The notes beneath the pieces are model-generated. The model saw only the letters and a list, made by a program, of their open reading frames with translations. It was not told where the DNA came from and did not search any database. Made by a program: the position numbers and the translations under genes. A stretch of 32,205 bases of DNA from CAYQUC01 sp048061315 (GTDB lineage: Bacteria; Pseudomonadota; Gammaproteobacteria; UBA6429; Thiohalophilaceae): positions 1-32,205 of the forward strand of contig JBGMRJ010000020.1 in the NCBI GenBank assembly GCA_048061315.1, in the 5' to 3' direction. Below are positions 7,999 to 14,220 of this stretch, piece by piece. Position 1 is the stretch's first letter. Each line of letters begins with the position of its first letter.

Positions 7999-8045
7999 AT
8001 GCCTATAAACAAAAGAACAGTTAAGCTAGAAATCAGGACGATTAA

Positions 8046-8735
8046 ATGTTTTTAAAAAACATGTCTATCAATGCTATTGTATTAGGTATATTTGCTTTAA
8101 CTGGTACGATTATACTGGCATACACTGATATAATAACAAAACCTAAAATTGAAGCTGAGCAACGTCATTTTTTATTACGTAGTTTAAATATTTTAGTGCC
8201 TGAGGATCAACGTGATAATGATATATTTAATGACGTTATTTATGTAACAGCTCCCAATTTACTCGGTAGTACAAAACCTGTTGCAATTTATCGTGCACGA
8301 ATGAAATCCAAACCAGTCGCGGTCATCATCAATTCCTTAGCACCAGATGGTTATAATGGTAAAATCTATTTACTGGTAGCAATAAATAATAACGGCGAAT
8401 TAGCCGGCGTCAGAGTATCAAAACACATAGAAACACCTGGGCTTGGTGATGGTATAGATATACGCAAATCAGATTGGATATTACAGTTTGTTGGTAAATC
8501 ATTGGCTAATACCTCAAAACAATTATGGGCTGTAAAAAAGGATGGTGGTCAATTTGATGAATTTACCGGTGCGACTATTACACCACGAGCAGTTGTTAAA
8601 GCCATACAAAATACCCTATTATATTTCAAAGCAAATCGTGATAACTTATTTAAAATCCAGGATAAAACTATTCGCTCTGAATCTGAAAATAAAAAACTCC
8701 ATATACAGATAAAAAATTTTTCTGAAACTAAATAA
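8046..8735 (+). CDS. rsxG: Rnf complex subunit G, periplasmic flavoprotein
   Basis: The 229-residue product has an N-terminal transmembrane anchor (about residues 7-27) followed by a periplasmic FMN-binding domain. The motif TGATIT places Thr177 at the position that carries covalent FMN in RnfG/NqrC (S/T-G-A-T-x-S/T). HIETPGLGDGIDIRKSDW is a second family signature. The C-terminal 35 residues are a charged extension. It relays electrons between the Fe-S and membrane subunits. It is preceded by 47 bp without a gene, containing an AGGA-type ribosome-binding site; the rsxE ATG follows 3 bp after its stop. Confidence 0.95.
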   Translation: MFLKNMSINAIVLGIFALTGTIILAYTDIITKPKIEAEQRHFLLRSLNILVPEDQRDNDIFNDVIYVTAPNLLGSTKPVAIYRARMKSKPVAVIINSLAPDGYNGKIYLLVAINNNGELAGVRVSKHIETPGLGDGIDIRKSDWILQFVGKSLANTSKQLWAVKKDGGQFDEFTGATITPRAVVKAIQNTLLYFKANRDNLFKIQDKTIRSESENKKLHIQIKNFSETK

Positions 8736-8738
8736 ATT

Positions 8739-9422
8739 ATGAGTATTAAAACGATTATTAGAGATGGTTTGTGGGATAACAACCCGGCATTATTTCAATT
8801 GCTGGGACTATGCCCAATGTTGGCTGTTTCAAATACTACAATCAATGCACTGGGAATGGGTTTAGCCACCACATTAACATTAGTGACAACAAATTTAATT
8901 GTATCACTCATTCGTCACTGGGTTCGACCTGAGATACGCATACCTATTTTTGTCTTAATTATTGCTGCCGTTGTAACTGCAATCGAATTATTTATGAATG
9001 CATTTTTTCATCAACTGTATTTAATTTTAGGTGTATTCATTCCGCTGATTACAACCAATTGTATTATTATTGCCCGAGCAGAATCATTTGCATCAAAAAA
9101 TAATTTTTACTATTCAATTCTCGATGGTTTTTTTATGGGAATAGGCTTTACTGCAGTATTAGTCGTGTTAGGCGCAATGCGTGAAATAATCGGTTTTGGT
9201 ACTTTTTTACAACAGGCCGATCTAATGTTTGGTGCGGGAAGTGAATGGCTTACAGTCACGATTTACGATGGTGGATTTTTATTAGCCATATTTGCACCGG
9301 GTGCGTTTATAGGGTTAGGATTATTAGTCGCTCTAAAAAATGCTATCGATAAATACCAGCAGACAAAAGTAACAAATACTATTCCTGTTTCAGTTACGCC
9401 AGCTGCATCTGAAACACTATAA
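8739..9422 (+). CDS. rsxE: Rnf complex subunit E
   Basis: The 227-residue product is a six-helix membrane protein homologous to RsxA. Conserved cysteines lie in LLGLCPMLAVS (Cys25) and LITTNCIIIARAESFA (Cys108), the partners of RsxA Cys26 and Cys114 in the intramembrane 2Fe-2S site. LVVLGAMREIIGFG and FLLAIFAPGAFIGLG are further RsxE signatures. The C-terminal tail (QQTKVTNTIPVSVTP) is short and variable. No clear Shine-Dalgarno precedes the ATG, which suggests re-initiation after rsxG. nth follows after 18 bp, the same order as in E. coli. Confidence 0.96.
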   Translation: MSIKTIIRDGLWDNNPALFQLLGLCPMLAVSNTTINALGMGLATTLTLVTTNLIVSLIRHWVRPEIRIPIFVLIIAAVVTAIELFMNAFFHQLYLILGVFIPLITTNCIIIARAESFASKNNFYYSILDGFFMGIGFTAVLVVLGAMREIIGFGTFLQQADLMFGAGSEWLTVTIYDGGFLLAIFAPGAFIGLGLLVALKNAIDKYQQTKVTNTIPVSVTPAASETL

Positions 9423-9440
9423 TTTTATATCTTAACTACT

Positions 9441-10076
9441 ATGACGCCTCAACGACGCCACGCAATTTTTAATCGCTTAAAAAAACACATACCCGATCCA
9501 ACTACTGAGTTGAACTACAGTTCCACCTTTGAATTATTAATTGCAGTAATTTTGTCCGCACAGGCAACTGATAAAGGTGTTAATAAAGCCACTGAGGCAC
9601 TTTTTAAAAAAGCCGATAGCCCTGAAAAAATGGCTAAACTCGGTGAAACAGGTTTAAAAAAATACATCAAAACTATCGGTCTTTACAATACCAAAGGTAA
9701 AAATATTATTAAGACCTGCAAAATTCTAGTGCTGGAACATAATAGTAACGTACCTGATGATCGTACTGCATTAGAAGCCTTGCCCGGTGTTGGTCGTAAA
9801 ACTGCCAATGTGGTATTAAATACGGCATTCGGACACCCAACCATAGCGGTTGACACGCATATATTCAGAGTCTCAAATAGAACAGGAATTGCGCCAGGAA
9901 AAAATGTGCTAGAAGTTGAAAATAATTTAATAGCCAATGTTCCTGAAAAATTTAAACTCGATGCACACCACTGGTTAATATTACATGGCCGCTATACCTG
10001 TATTGCTCGAAGTCCACGCTGCGGATCGTGTGTTATTGAAGATTTATGTGAATTTAAAGAAAAGAATCTGGAATAA
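9441..10076 (+). CDS. nth: Endonuclease III (DNA glycosylase/AP lyase)
   Basis: The 211-residue product is full length. The helix-hairpin-helix LPGVGRKTANVV contains catalytic Lys120, and VDTHIFRVSNRTG supplies catalytic Asp138, with the same numbering as the E. coli enzyme. The C-terminal 4Fe-4S loop C-x6-C-x2-C-x5-C is intact (CIARSPRC, GSC, VIEDLC). The enzyme removes oxidised pyrimidines in base excision repair and cleaves the abasic site. It is the last-but-one gene of the rsx transcript. Its Fe-S cluster, and the role of Rsx in redox control, are often used to rationalise this linkage, but that is inference. Confidence 0.98.
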   Translation: MTPQRRHAIFNRLKKHIPDPTTELNYSSTFELLIAVILSAQATDKGVNKATEALFKKADSPEKMAKLGETGLKKYIKTIGLYNTKGKNIIKTCKILVLEHNSNVPDDRTALEALPGVGRKTANVVLNTAFGHPTIAVDTHIFRVSNRTGIAPGKNVLEVENNLIANVPEKFKLDAHHWLILHGRYTCIARSPRCGSCVIEDLCEFKEKNLE

Positions 10077-10086
10077 GGCGAAATTT

Positions 10087-10512
10087 ATGTTTTCTCAAGA
10101 TCGTTCCCAACTACGTAAAATTTTCTTTGAAGCCTGGAATAACTTTCAATTAAAGAAAACCTTAACGGCGATGGAAGAGATAATTGTAAACATCATTAAA
10201 TTACACCCCGAATACCATGAGATGTTAAATAATGAAAATGATTTCATCAATAAAGACTATCTCCCTGATGAAGGTGAATCTAATCCGTTTTTACACATGG
10301 CGATGCACATTTCAATCCACGAGCAATTATCAACAAATCGACCTGAGCAAATTACTGTCATCTATCAACAACTATTAACAAAATATCAGGATCAACATAC
10401 TGTAGAGCACCACATGATGGAATGTTTAGGACAAATGATATGGCAGGCACAACGCGATAACGTCACTCCCGATGAATCACTCTACACTATTTGCTTACAA
10501 AAATTGTTATAA
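10087..10512 (+). CDS. DUF1841 family protein
   Basis: The ATG at 10087, preceded by AAGG, gives 141 residues; the open frame extends further upstream into nth but without support. The sequence matches DUF1841, a small helical family frequent in beta- and gammaproteobacteria. Recognisable parts are QLRKIFFEAWNNFQ near the start, NPFLHMAMHISIHEQLSTNRP in the middle, and HTVEHHMMECLGQMIWQAQR near the end. The conserved histidines (HMAMHISIHEQ, EHHMMEC) could bind metal, but function is unknown. It is 10 bp downstream of nth and probably ends the rsx transcript. Confidence 0.88.
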   Translation: MFSQDRSQLRKIFFEAWNNFQLKKTLTAMEEIIVNIIKLHPEYHEMLNNENDFINKDYLPDEGESNPFLHMAMHISIHEQLSTNRPEQITVIYQQLLTKYQDQHTVEHHMMECLGQMIWQAQRDNVTPDESLYTICLQKLL

Positions 10513-10517
10513 TGTGT

Positions 10518-10540
10518 CTAATCCTCCTTCGGAAGATTAG
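10518..10540. terminator. Hairpin after DUF1841 gene, possible terminator
   Basis: CTAATC pairs with GATTAG six bases each side of an inner CC-TTC-GG core, 5 bp after the stop codon at 10512. No T-run follows on the plus strand, so Rho-independent termination is uncertain. Confidence 0.35.
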
Positions 10541-10558
10541 TACAAGCACACCAGAGTA

Positions 10559-10690
10559 CTATCGTTCTATAAACAATTGCTCGAGTATAACTTCAAACTT
10601 ATCGATTTCAAAATTCGGTAATTTAACAATAATTCCATTGAATGCCCCTTCATCAATATCACATTTCGTAGCTGTTTTAGAATATTTCAT
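10559..10690 (-). CDS. Possible small ORF, 43 residues
   Basis: From ATG at 10690 the minus strand encodes a compact acidic peptide opening MKYSKTATKCDIDEGAF and ending EVILEQLFIER. The frame stays open about 16 codons further upstream. Its composition is protein-like, with alternating hydrophobic and charged residues (NGIIVKLPNFEIDKF), but there is no obvious ribosome-binding site and I recognise no family. It could be a remnant of a larger gene. Confidence 0.2.
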   Translation of the reverse strand: MKYSKTATKCDIDEGAFNGIIVKLPNFEIDKFEVILEQLFIER

Positions 10691-11113
10691 CGGGGACGAC
10701 AACTGTCGCGCCTTTGCAACTAAAATAACTCAATAGCGAAAACTGAACATAACAGCAGTTAAAAATTAAAATAGATCCTCAATATAATCTCTCTAAATAT
10801 ATTCATAATTGATTAAACATAAGTATGGATTGTATGTAAAAATTGTTGATTAGGTTCAATTTTCTCACTTTTTTATAACAAATTTATGTTAATCCTTTTT
10901 ATTTATCTAAATAACAGCTATTATTCACGCGTTCTTAGGACAATAAATGACTATAAAACAATAATTTACTAAGTTTTGAATAAATCGTAATCATTTAAAA
11001 GCATTTCTTAAATGTTACCTATTTTAATTATTGAATACTGAAACTTTAGTGCTACAACAATGTCCTATTTCACAATGCGAGTGTTTCATTAACGTATTCT
11101 CGTAGAACAATAA

Positions 11114-11185
11114 TTCAGAATATAAATAAAATTATCTGAATATACTAAACGAGTTAATAAACTCAATTTTTTAATATTATGGAGG
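11114..11185 (+). promoter_or_regulatory. Candidate promoter and leader of the hvfA-like gene
   Basis: A perfect inverted repeat TTCAGA-N15-TCTGAA (11114-11140) lies immediately before a TATACT -10-like hexamer (11141-11146). Downstream, GAGTT-AATA-AACTC (11151-11164) followed by six T (11167-11172) forms a small terminator-like hairpin in the leader, and then a strong GGAGG ribosome-binding site at 11181-11185. No good -35 hexamer is visible, so an alternative sigma factor is possible; ECF sigma factors control some bufferin operons. The arrangement could allow attenuation, but the 5-bp stem is weak. Confidence 0.35.
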
Positions 11186-11191
11186 CACTCG

Positions 11192-11617
11192 ATGTCAAAT
11201 AACAATTTTTTAAAACCAATCTCAATTGCAATTAGTACAGCTGTAGTATCAGTAGCAGCTACCAGCAGTGTCTCTGCAGCAGACACAAACCCATTTGGAA
11301 TGAATGAATTATCAAATGGTTATATGCAATTAGCTGCTGAAGGTAAATGTGGTGAAGGCAAATGTGGCGGAACCATGAAAGGCAAAAAAGGCAAAGACGG
11401 TAAATGTGGTGAAGGCAAATGCGGTGCCGACAAAATGGCTAAAGACGGCAAATGCGGTGGCGATAAAATGGCTAAAGACGGCAAATGCGGTGAAGGCAAA
11501 TGTGGCGGTGACATGAAAGCCAAAATGGGTAAAGACGGCAAATGCGGCGGTGACAAAATGAAAAAAGGCATGAAAGACGGCAAATGCGGTGAAGGCAAAT
11601 GCGGTGGTAAGAAATAA
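11192..11617 (+). CDS. hvfA: HvfA-like copper-binding RiPP precursor
   Basis: The 141-residue product starts with a Sec-type signal peptide (to about residue 29, VSA before AD), then a NPFGMNELSNGYMQLA segment, then a Lys/Gly/Cys-rich repeat domain (residues 50-141). All ten cysteines lie in (E/D)GKCG motifs: Cys53, 58, 72, 77, 88, 99, 104, 118, 132 and 137; five motifs are EGKCG and five DGKCG. In Haemophilus influenzae HvfA, EGKCG cysteines are converted by HvfB/HvfC to oxazolone-thioamide pairs that bind copper. This should therefore be a periplasmic modified copper-binding peptide. A strong GGAGG site precedes the ATG. Whether the DGKCG variants are modified is unknown. Confidence 0.92.
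   Translation: MSNNNFLKPISIAISTAVVSVAATSSVSAADTNPFGMNELSNGYMQLAAEGKCGEGKCGGTMKGKKGKDGKCGEGKCGADKMAKDGKCGGDKMAKDGKCGEGKCGGDMKAKMGKDGKCGGDKMKKGMKDGKCGEGKCGGKK
11339..11611 (+). repeat. Tandem (E/D)GKCG-coding repeats
   Basis: Ten short in-frame repeats encode (E/D)GKCG, separated by Lys/Met/Gly spacers. Four motifs are tandem pairs with cysteines five residues apart; two are single. Spacers give cysteine-to-cysteine steps of 11 or 14 residues. The first two units use TGT for cysteine and the remaining eight TGC, and long near-identical stretches (for example at 11437-11453 and 11467-11483) indicate recent duplication of units. Confidence 0.9.
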
Positions 11618-11635
11618 GCTGAGTATTTGAATACC

Positions 11636-12493
11636 ATGAACAATAATCATTATCCCGTTCATGGCGCAGGATTAGGTCTGCGGCGTTCCATAATGGACTC
11701 GCTCGCAGATCATCCTCATCCCCAAGTCGAATTTATGGAAGTTGCACCGGAAAACTGGATTGGTGTTGGCGGTTTATGGGGCAAAAAATTTCGTCGCTAT
11801 ACAGAACAAACTCCTTTTATTTTCCACGGATTATCATTATCAATAGGCAGCCCAGCTCCTCTTGATGAGGCATTCATTCATCGTGTTAAACGTTTAATGA
11901 AGGAACATAATATTCGTCATTACAGCGAACATTTAAGTTACTGCAGTGACCAGGGCCATTTATACGATCTAATGCCCATTCCTTTCACTGAAGAAGCTGT
12001 TAGTTATGTTGCAGAACGAATACAGCGAACCCAAGATATTATTGGTGAGCAAATTGCGATGGAAAATGTCTCCTATTACGCAGCTCCCGGCAAAGAAATG
12101 GAAGAAATTGACTTCCTTAATGCTATTTTAGAAAAAGCCGATTGTAAGTTATTATTAGATGTTAATAATATTTATGTTAATAGTATTAATCACAAATACA
12201 ATGCGTCAGATTTTTTAAATGCTATTCCTGGTGATAGAATATCGTATATTCATATCGCAGGACATTATGATGAAGCCGAAGATCTCAGAGTTGATACTCA
12301 CGGCTCGGATGTAATTGATCCAGTCTGGAATTTATTAGAACAAACCTATGAACTTTTCGGTACTATTCCAACATTACTCGAGCGTGATTTTAACATACCC
12401 TCTATTCCTGAATTATTAGTTGAAGTTGATACAATTGCCTCATATCAGAAAAAATGGAATAAACCACAGAATGCAACCGTCAAACAAACCTAG
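11636..12493 (+). CDS. hvfB: MNIO (DUF692) RiPP maturase, HvfB-like
   Basis: The 285-residue product is a DUF692 TIM-barrel protein, the multinuclear non-heme iron oxidase (MNIO) family of MbnB, HvfB and BufB. Visible family elements in order are HGAGLGLRR (9-17), VAPENWIG, FHGLSLSIGSPAPL with His64, YSEHLSY with Glu98/His99, AMENVSYY, LLLDVNNIYVN, YIHIAGH, DTHG and TLLERDFN; the His, Asp and Glu of these motifs form the iron site in the family. It should oxidise cysteines of the upstream precursor. I chose ATG 11636; an in-frame TTG at 11627 is the alternative. Its end overlaps hvfC by 23 bp. Confidence 0.95.
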   Translation: MNNNHYPVHGAGLGLRRSIMDSLADHPHPQVEFMEVAPENWIGVGGLWGKKFRRYTEQTPFIFHGLSLSIGSPAPLDEAFIHRVKRLMKEHNIRHYSEHLSYCSDQGHLYDLMPIPFTEEAVSYVAERIQRTQDIIGEQIAMENVSYYAAPGKEMEEIDFLNAILEKADCKLLLDVNNIYVNSINHKYNASDFLNAIPGDRISYIHIAGHYDEAEDLRVDTHGSDVIDPVWNLLEQTYELFGTIPTLLERDFNIPSIPELLVEVDTIASYQKKWNKPQNATVKQT

Positions 12494-13265
12494 TCAACCT
12501 GAATTTATTCGTCGGCAATATGAATTTGCTGCACACATTCGAGATCCTAAAAATAATCCTGCACCATCAGACGTTGAACAACGTCGAATGGATATCTACA
12601 ATGAATTATTTTATAACAATGTTGAAGGGTTTATGTCGAATAGTTTTCCTGTCATTCAACGAATTTACGGTGAGCAAAAATGGCATGAACTAATTCACGA
12701 TTATTTTTCCCGGCATCATGCTCATACTCCTTTATTCTCTGAAATGCCGCGTGAATTTTTAAAATATTTAGAAAATGATCGTGATATTCAAGAGACCGAT
12801 CCTCCCTTCTTGTTAGAACTCGCACATTATGAATGGACTGAACTCGCATTAGGTTTGCTTGATCTGGATAATGATCTAAACTCCATTGATCCTGACGGCG
12901 ATTTACTTGACAACACTCCTGTAAAGTCATCACTAGCATGGTCGTTAAGTTATCATTACCCTGTCCATAAGATAAGCCCTGAATACCAACCCCGGGAAGT
13001 ACCTGAACAAGCGACTTATATCGTGGTCTACAGAAATACTGAAGATGAAATTGTGTTTATGGAATTAAATCCGGTTACAGCCCGCCTCGTACAATTAATA
13101 AGTGAAACCGATAATACCGCTGAGAAAAAGTCGGGACGAGAATTACTTAAAATAATCGCAAAGGAAATGAACCATCCAGACCCAAGCACTGTCATAAAGG
13201 GAGGATTGCAAGCTATGCAAGAATTACGATCCCGAAACATACTGTTAGGTACACTTAAGAATTAA
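12471..13265 (+). CDS. hvfC: DUF2063 maturase partner, HvfC-like
   Basis: The 264-residue product matches DUF2063, the obligate partner (HvfC/BufC; MbnC analog) that binds the precursor and presents it to the MNIO enzyme. The N-terminal helical domain contains EFIRRQYEFAAHIRDP, RRMDIYNELFYNNVEGF and SNSFPVIQRIYGEQKW, all characteristic. A more variable C-terminal domain follows from about residue 145 (EVPEQATYIVVYRN, ELNPVTARLVQLI). The open frame extends upstream within hvfB; ATG 12471 gives a start consistent with the family and a short overlap, which implies translational coupling. Confidence 0.93.
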   Translation: MQPSNKPSQPEFIRRQYEFAAHIRDPKNNPAPSDVEQRRMDIYNELFYNNVEGFMSNSFPVIQRIYGEQKWHELIHDYFSRHHAHTPLFSEMPREFLKYLENDRDIQETDPPFLLELAHYEWTELALGLLDLDNDLNSIDPDGDLLDNTPVKSSLAWSLSYHYPVHKISPEYQPREVPEQATYIVVYRNTEDEIVFMELNPVTARLVQLISETDNTAEKKSGRELLKIIAKEMNHPDPSTVIKGGLQAMQELRSRNILLGTLKN

Positions 13266-13292
13266 AATAAAAATACTAACTGGAGCGATTAA

Positions 13293-13886
13293 ATGAATAT
13301 GTTATTACGAGTGCAAAATTTGTTAGATCAAACTAGAAAAATAGACTTCCTTGCCCCATTAGCGTTACGGTTATACCTGGTTCCCGTTTTTTGGATGGCC
13401 GGTATAAATAAATACAATGGCTTTAGTGACACTGCAGCCTGGTTTGGAAATTCAGAATGGGGATTAGGCTTACCATTTCCAGCTTTTCTTGCCTTCCTGG
13501 CAACATCAACTGAATTGCTTGGTGCTGTGATGTTATTATTAGGCTTTGGCGTCAGATGGGTTTCAATACCGCTAATGGTAACCATGCTGGTAGCGATATT
13601 TAATGTTCACTGGCCTCATGGCTGGCAGGCCGTTGCCGACCCAATGTCATGCTTGTTTAACTGCGCAGATGCAAACGACGCAATAGTCCGCTTGAGTAAA
13701 GCTAAAGAAGTATTACAAGAACATGCCAATTATGATTGGATAACCGGACAAGGTAGTTTAATTATTTCCAATAATGGTATTGAATGGGCAATGACCTATT
13801 TTGTTATGTTACTCGCATTATTTTTTATCGGTTCAGGAAAATATGCCAGTATCGATTATTGGATAAAACAAAAATTTAATCCTTAA
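13293..13886 (+). CDS. hvfX: DoxX family membrane protein of the RiPP cluster
   Basis: The 197-residue integral membrane protein belongs to the DoxX family. It has four or five hydrophobic segments: about 23-38, 62-84, 88-105 and 165-185. Family features include LRLYLVPVFWMAGINKYNGF and ATSTELLGAVMLLLGFGVRW. NVHWPHGWQAV and a cysteine pair MSCLFNCAD in the loop before the last helix could contact metal. DoxX proteins accompany hvfABC/bufABC operons in many genomes (variously called HvfX, HvfD or BufD) and may act in redox maintenance or export; the role is not settled. GGAG lies 7 bp before the ATG; 27 bp separate it from hvfC. Confidence 0.88.
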   Translation: MNMLLRVQNLLDQTRKIDFLAPLALRLYLVPVFWMAGINKYNGFSDTAAWFGNSEWGLGLPFPAFLAFLATSTELLGAVMLLLGFGVRWVSIPLMVTMLVAIFNVHWPHGWQAVADPMSCLFNCADANDAIVRLSKAKEVLQEHANYDWITGQGSLIISNNGIEWAMTYFVMLLALFFIGSGKYASIDYWIKQKFNP

Positions 13887-14220
13887 TTCAATTAGCCATC
13901 AAGGAGCATGGACAGATAATGATAAGAACTGGTAGAATACCACTAGTTTAGACTTATCACTCTTTATCATGGATCTTGATGGCAAAGATGATTAACGACA
14001 TAACGAATCCCCCCTCCCCCCAAAAAAAACTAATTAAACTTAGTCTAAAAATTGAGTGTATTCCATCACGTTTTTGATAAATAATTAATACATTTAAAAA
14101 TTACACAGGTATTATGTCAAGTATTAATATACAGACAACGTAATAACAATAAATTGTTATCTTTAAAACTAAATAATAGTCGACATCAAATTTTAGATAT
14201 TTTAAGGAAGAAATTATATT
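13887..14220. other. Intergenic region between RiPP cluster and FimL-like gene
   Basis: 334 bp without a gene. It contains a small hairpin TGGTA-GAA-TACCA near 13930-13942, without a T-run, a possible end of the RiPP transcript. A homopolymer tract C6-T-C6-A8 lies at 14009-14029, and an 8-bp inverted repeat TTTAGACT/AGTCTAAA brackets it at about 90 bp spacing. A perfect dyad lies at 14143-14160, upstream of the next gene. The rest is AT-rich with no recognised signal. Confidence 0.6.
14143..14160 (+). promoter_or_regulatory. Perfect 18-bp dyad upstream of FimL-like gene
   Basis: ATAACAAT-AA-ATTGTTAT is an exact inverted repeat about 60 bp before the ATG at 14221. A -10-like AATAAT lies some 10-15 bp downstream, so the dyad would cover the -35 region as an operator would. 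No specific regulator can be assigned. Confidence 0.35.

Larger units (their letters stand above)
10513..11191. other. AT-rich intergenic region before the RiPP cluster
   Basis: About 680 bp without a convincing gene. It starts with a short hairpin (10518-10540) and ends with the promoter and leader of the hvfA-like gene. A plus-strand frame at 10491-10736 lacks a ribosome-binding site and overlaps the DUF1841 end. A minus-strand frame at 10559-10690 is a possible 43-residue peptide. From 10741 to 11100 I see only AT-rich sequence. A 7-bp inverted repeat TAGGACA/TGTCCTA at 10936 and 11061 is too widely spaced to interpret. Confidence 0.6.

Noticed and set aside
10491..10736. Plus-strand frame of 81 codons after the DUF1841 gene
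   Set aside because: It overlaps the end of DUF1841, begins without a ribosome-binding site, contains the hairpin at 10518-10540 and has a Ser/Ile/Asn-rich composition typical of AT-rich non-coding DNA.
10936..11067. Inverted repeat TAGGACA/TGTCCTA
   Set aside because: Seven-base arms about 120 bp apart in AT-rich DNA; too short and widely spaced to separate from chance.
11339..11611. CRISPR array or DNA-level satellite
   Set aside because: The repeats are in frame, code for (E/D)GKCG and lie inside a gene with signal peptide; there are no unique spacers of constant length.
11320..11643. Minus-strand frame of 107 codons rich in Pro/His/Leu/Ser repeats
   Set aside because: It is the antisense shadow of the EGKCG-repeat precursor; the repeat pattern comes from the sense gene, which has a signal peptide and a strong ribosome site.
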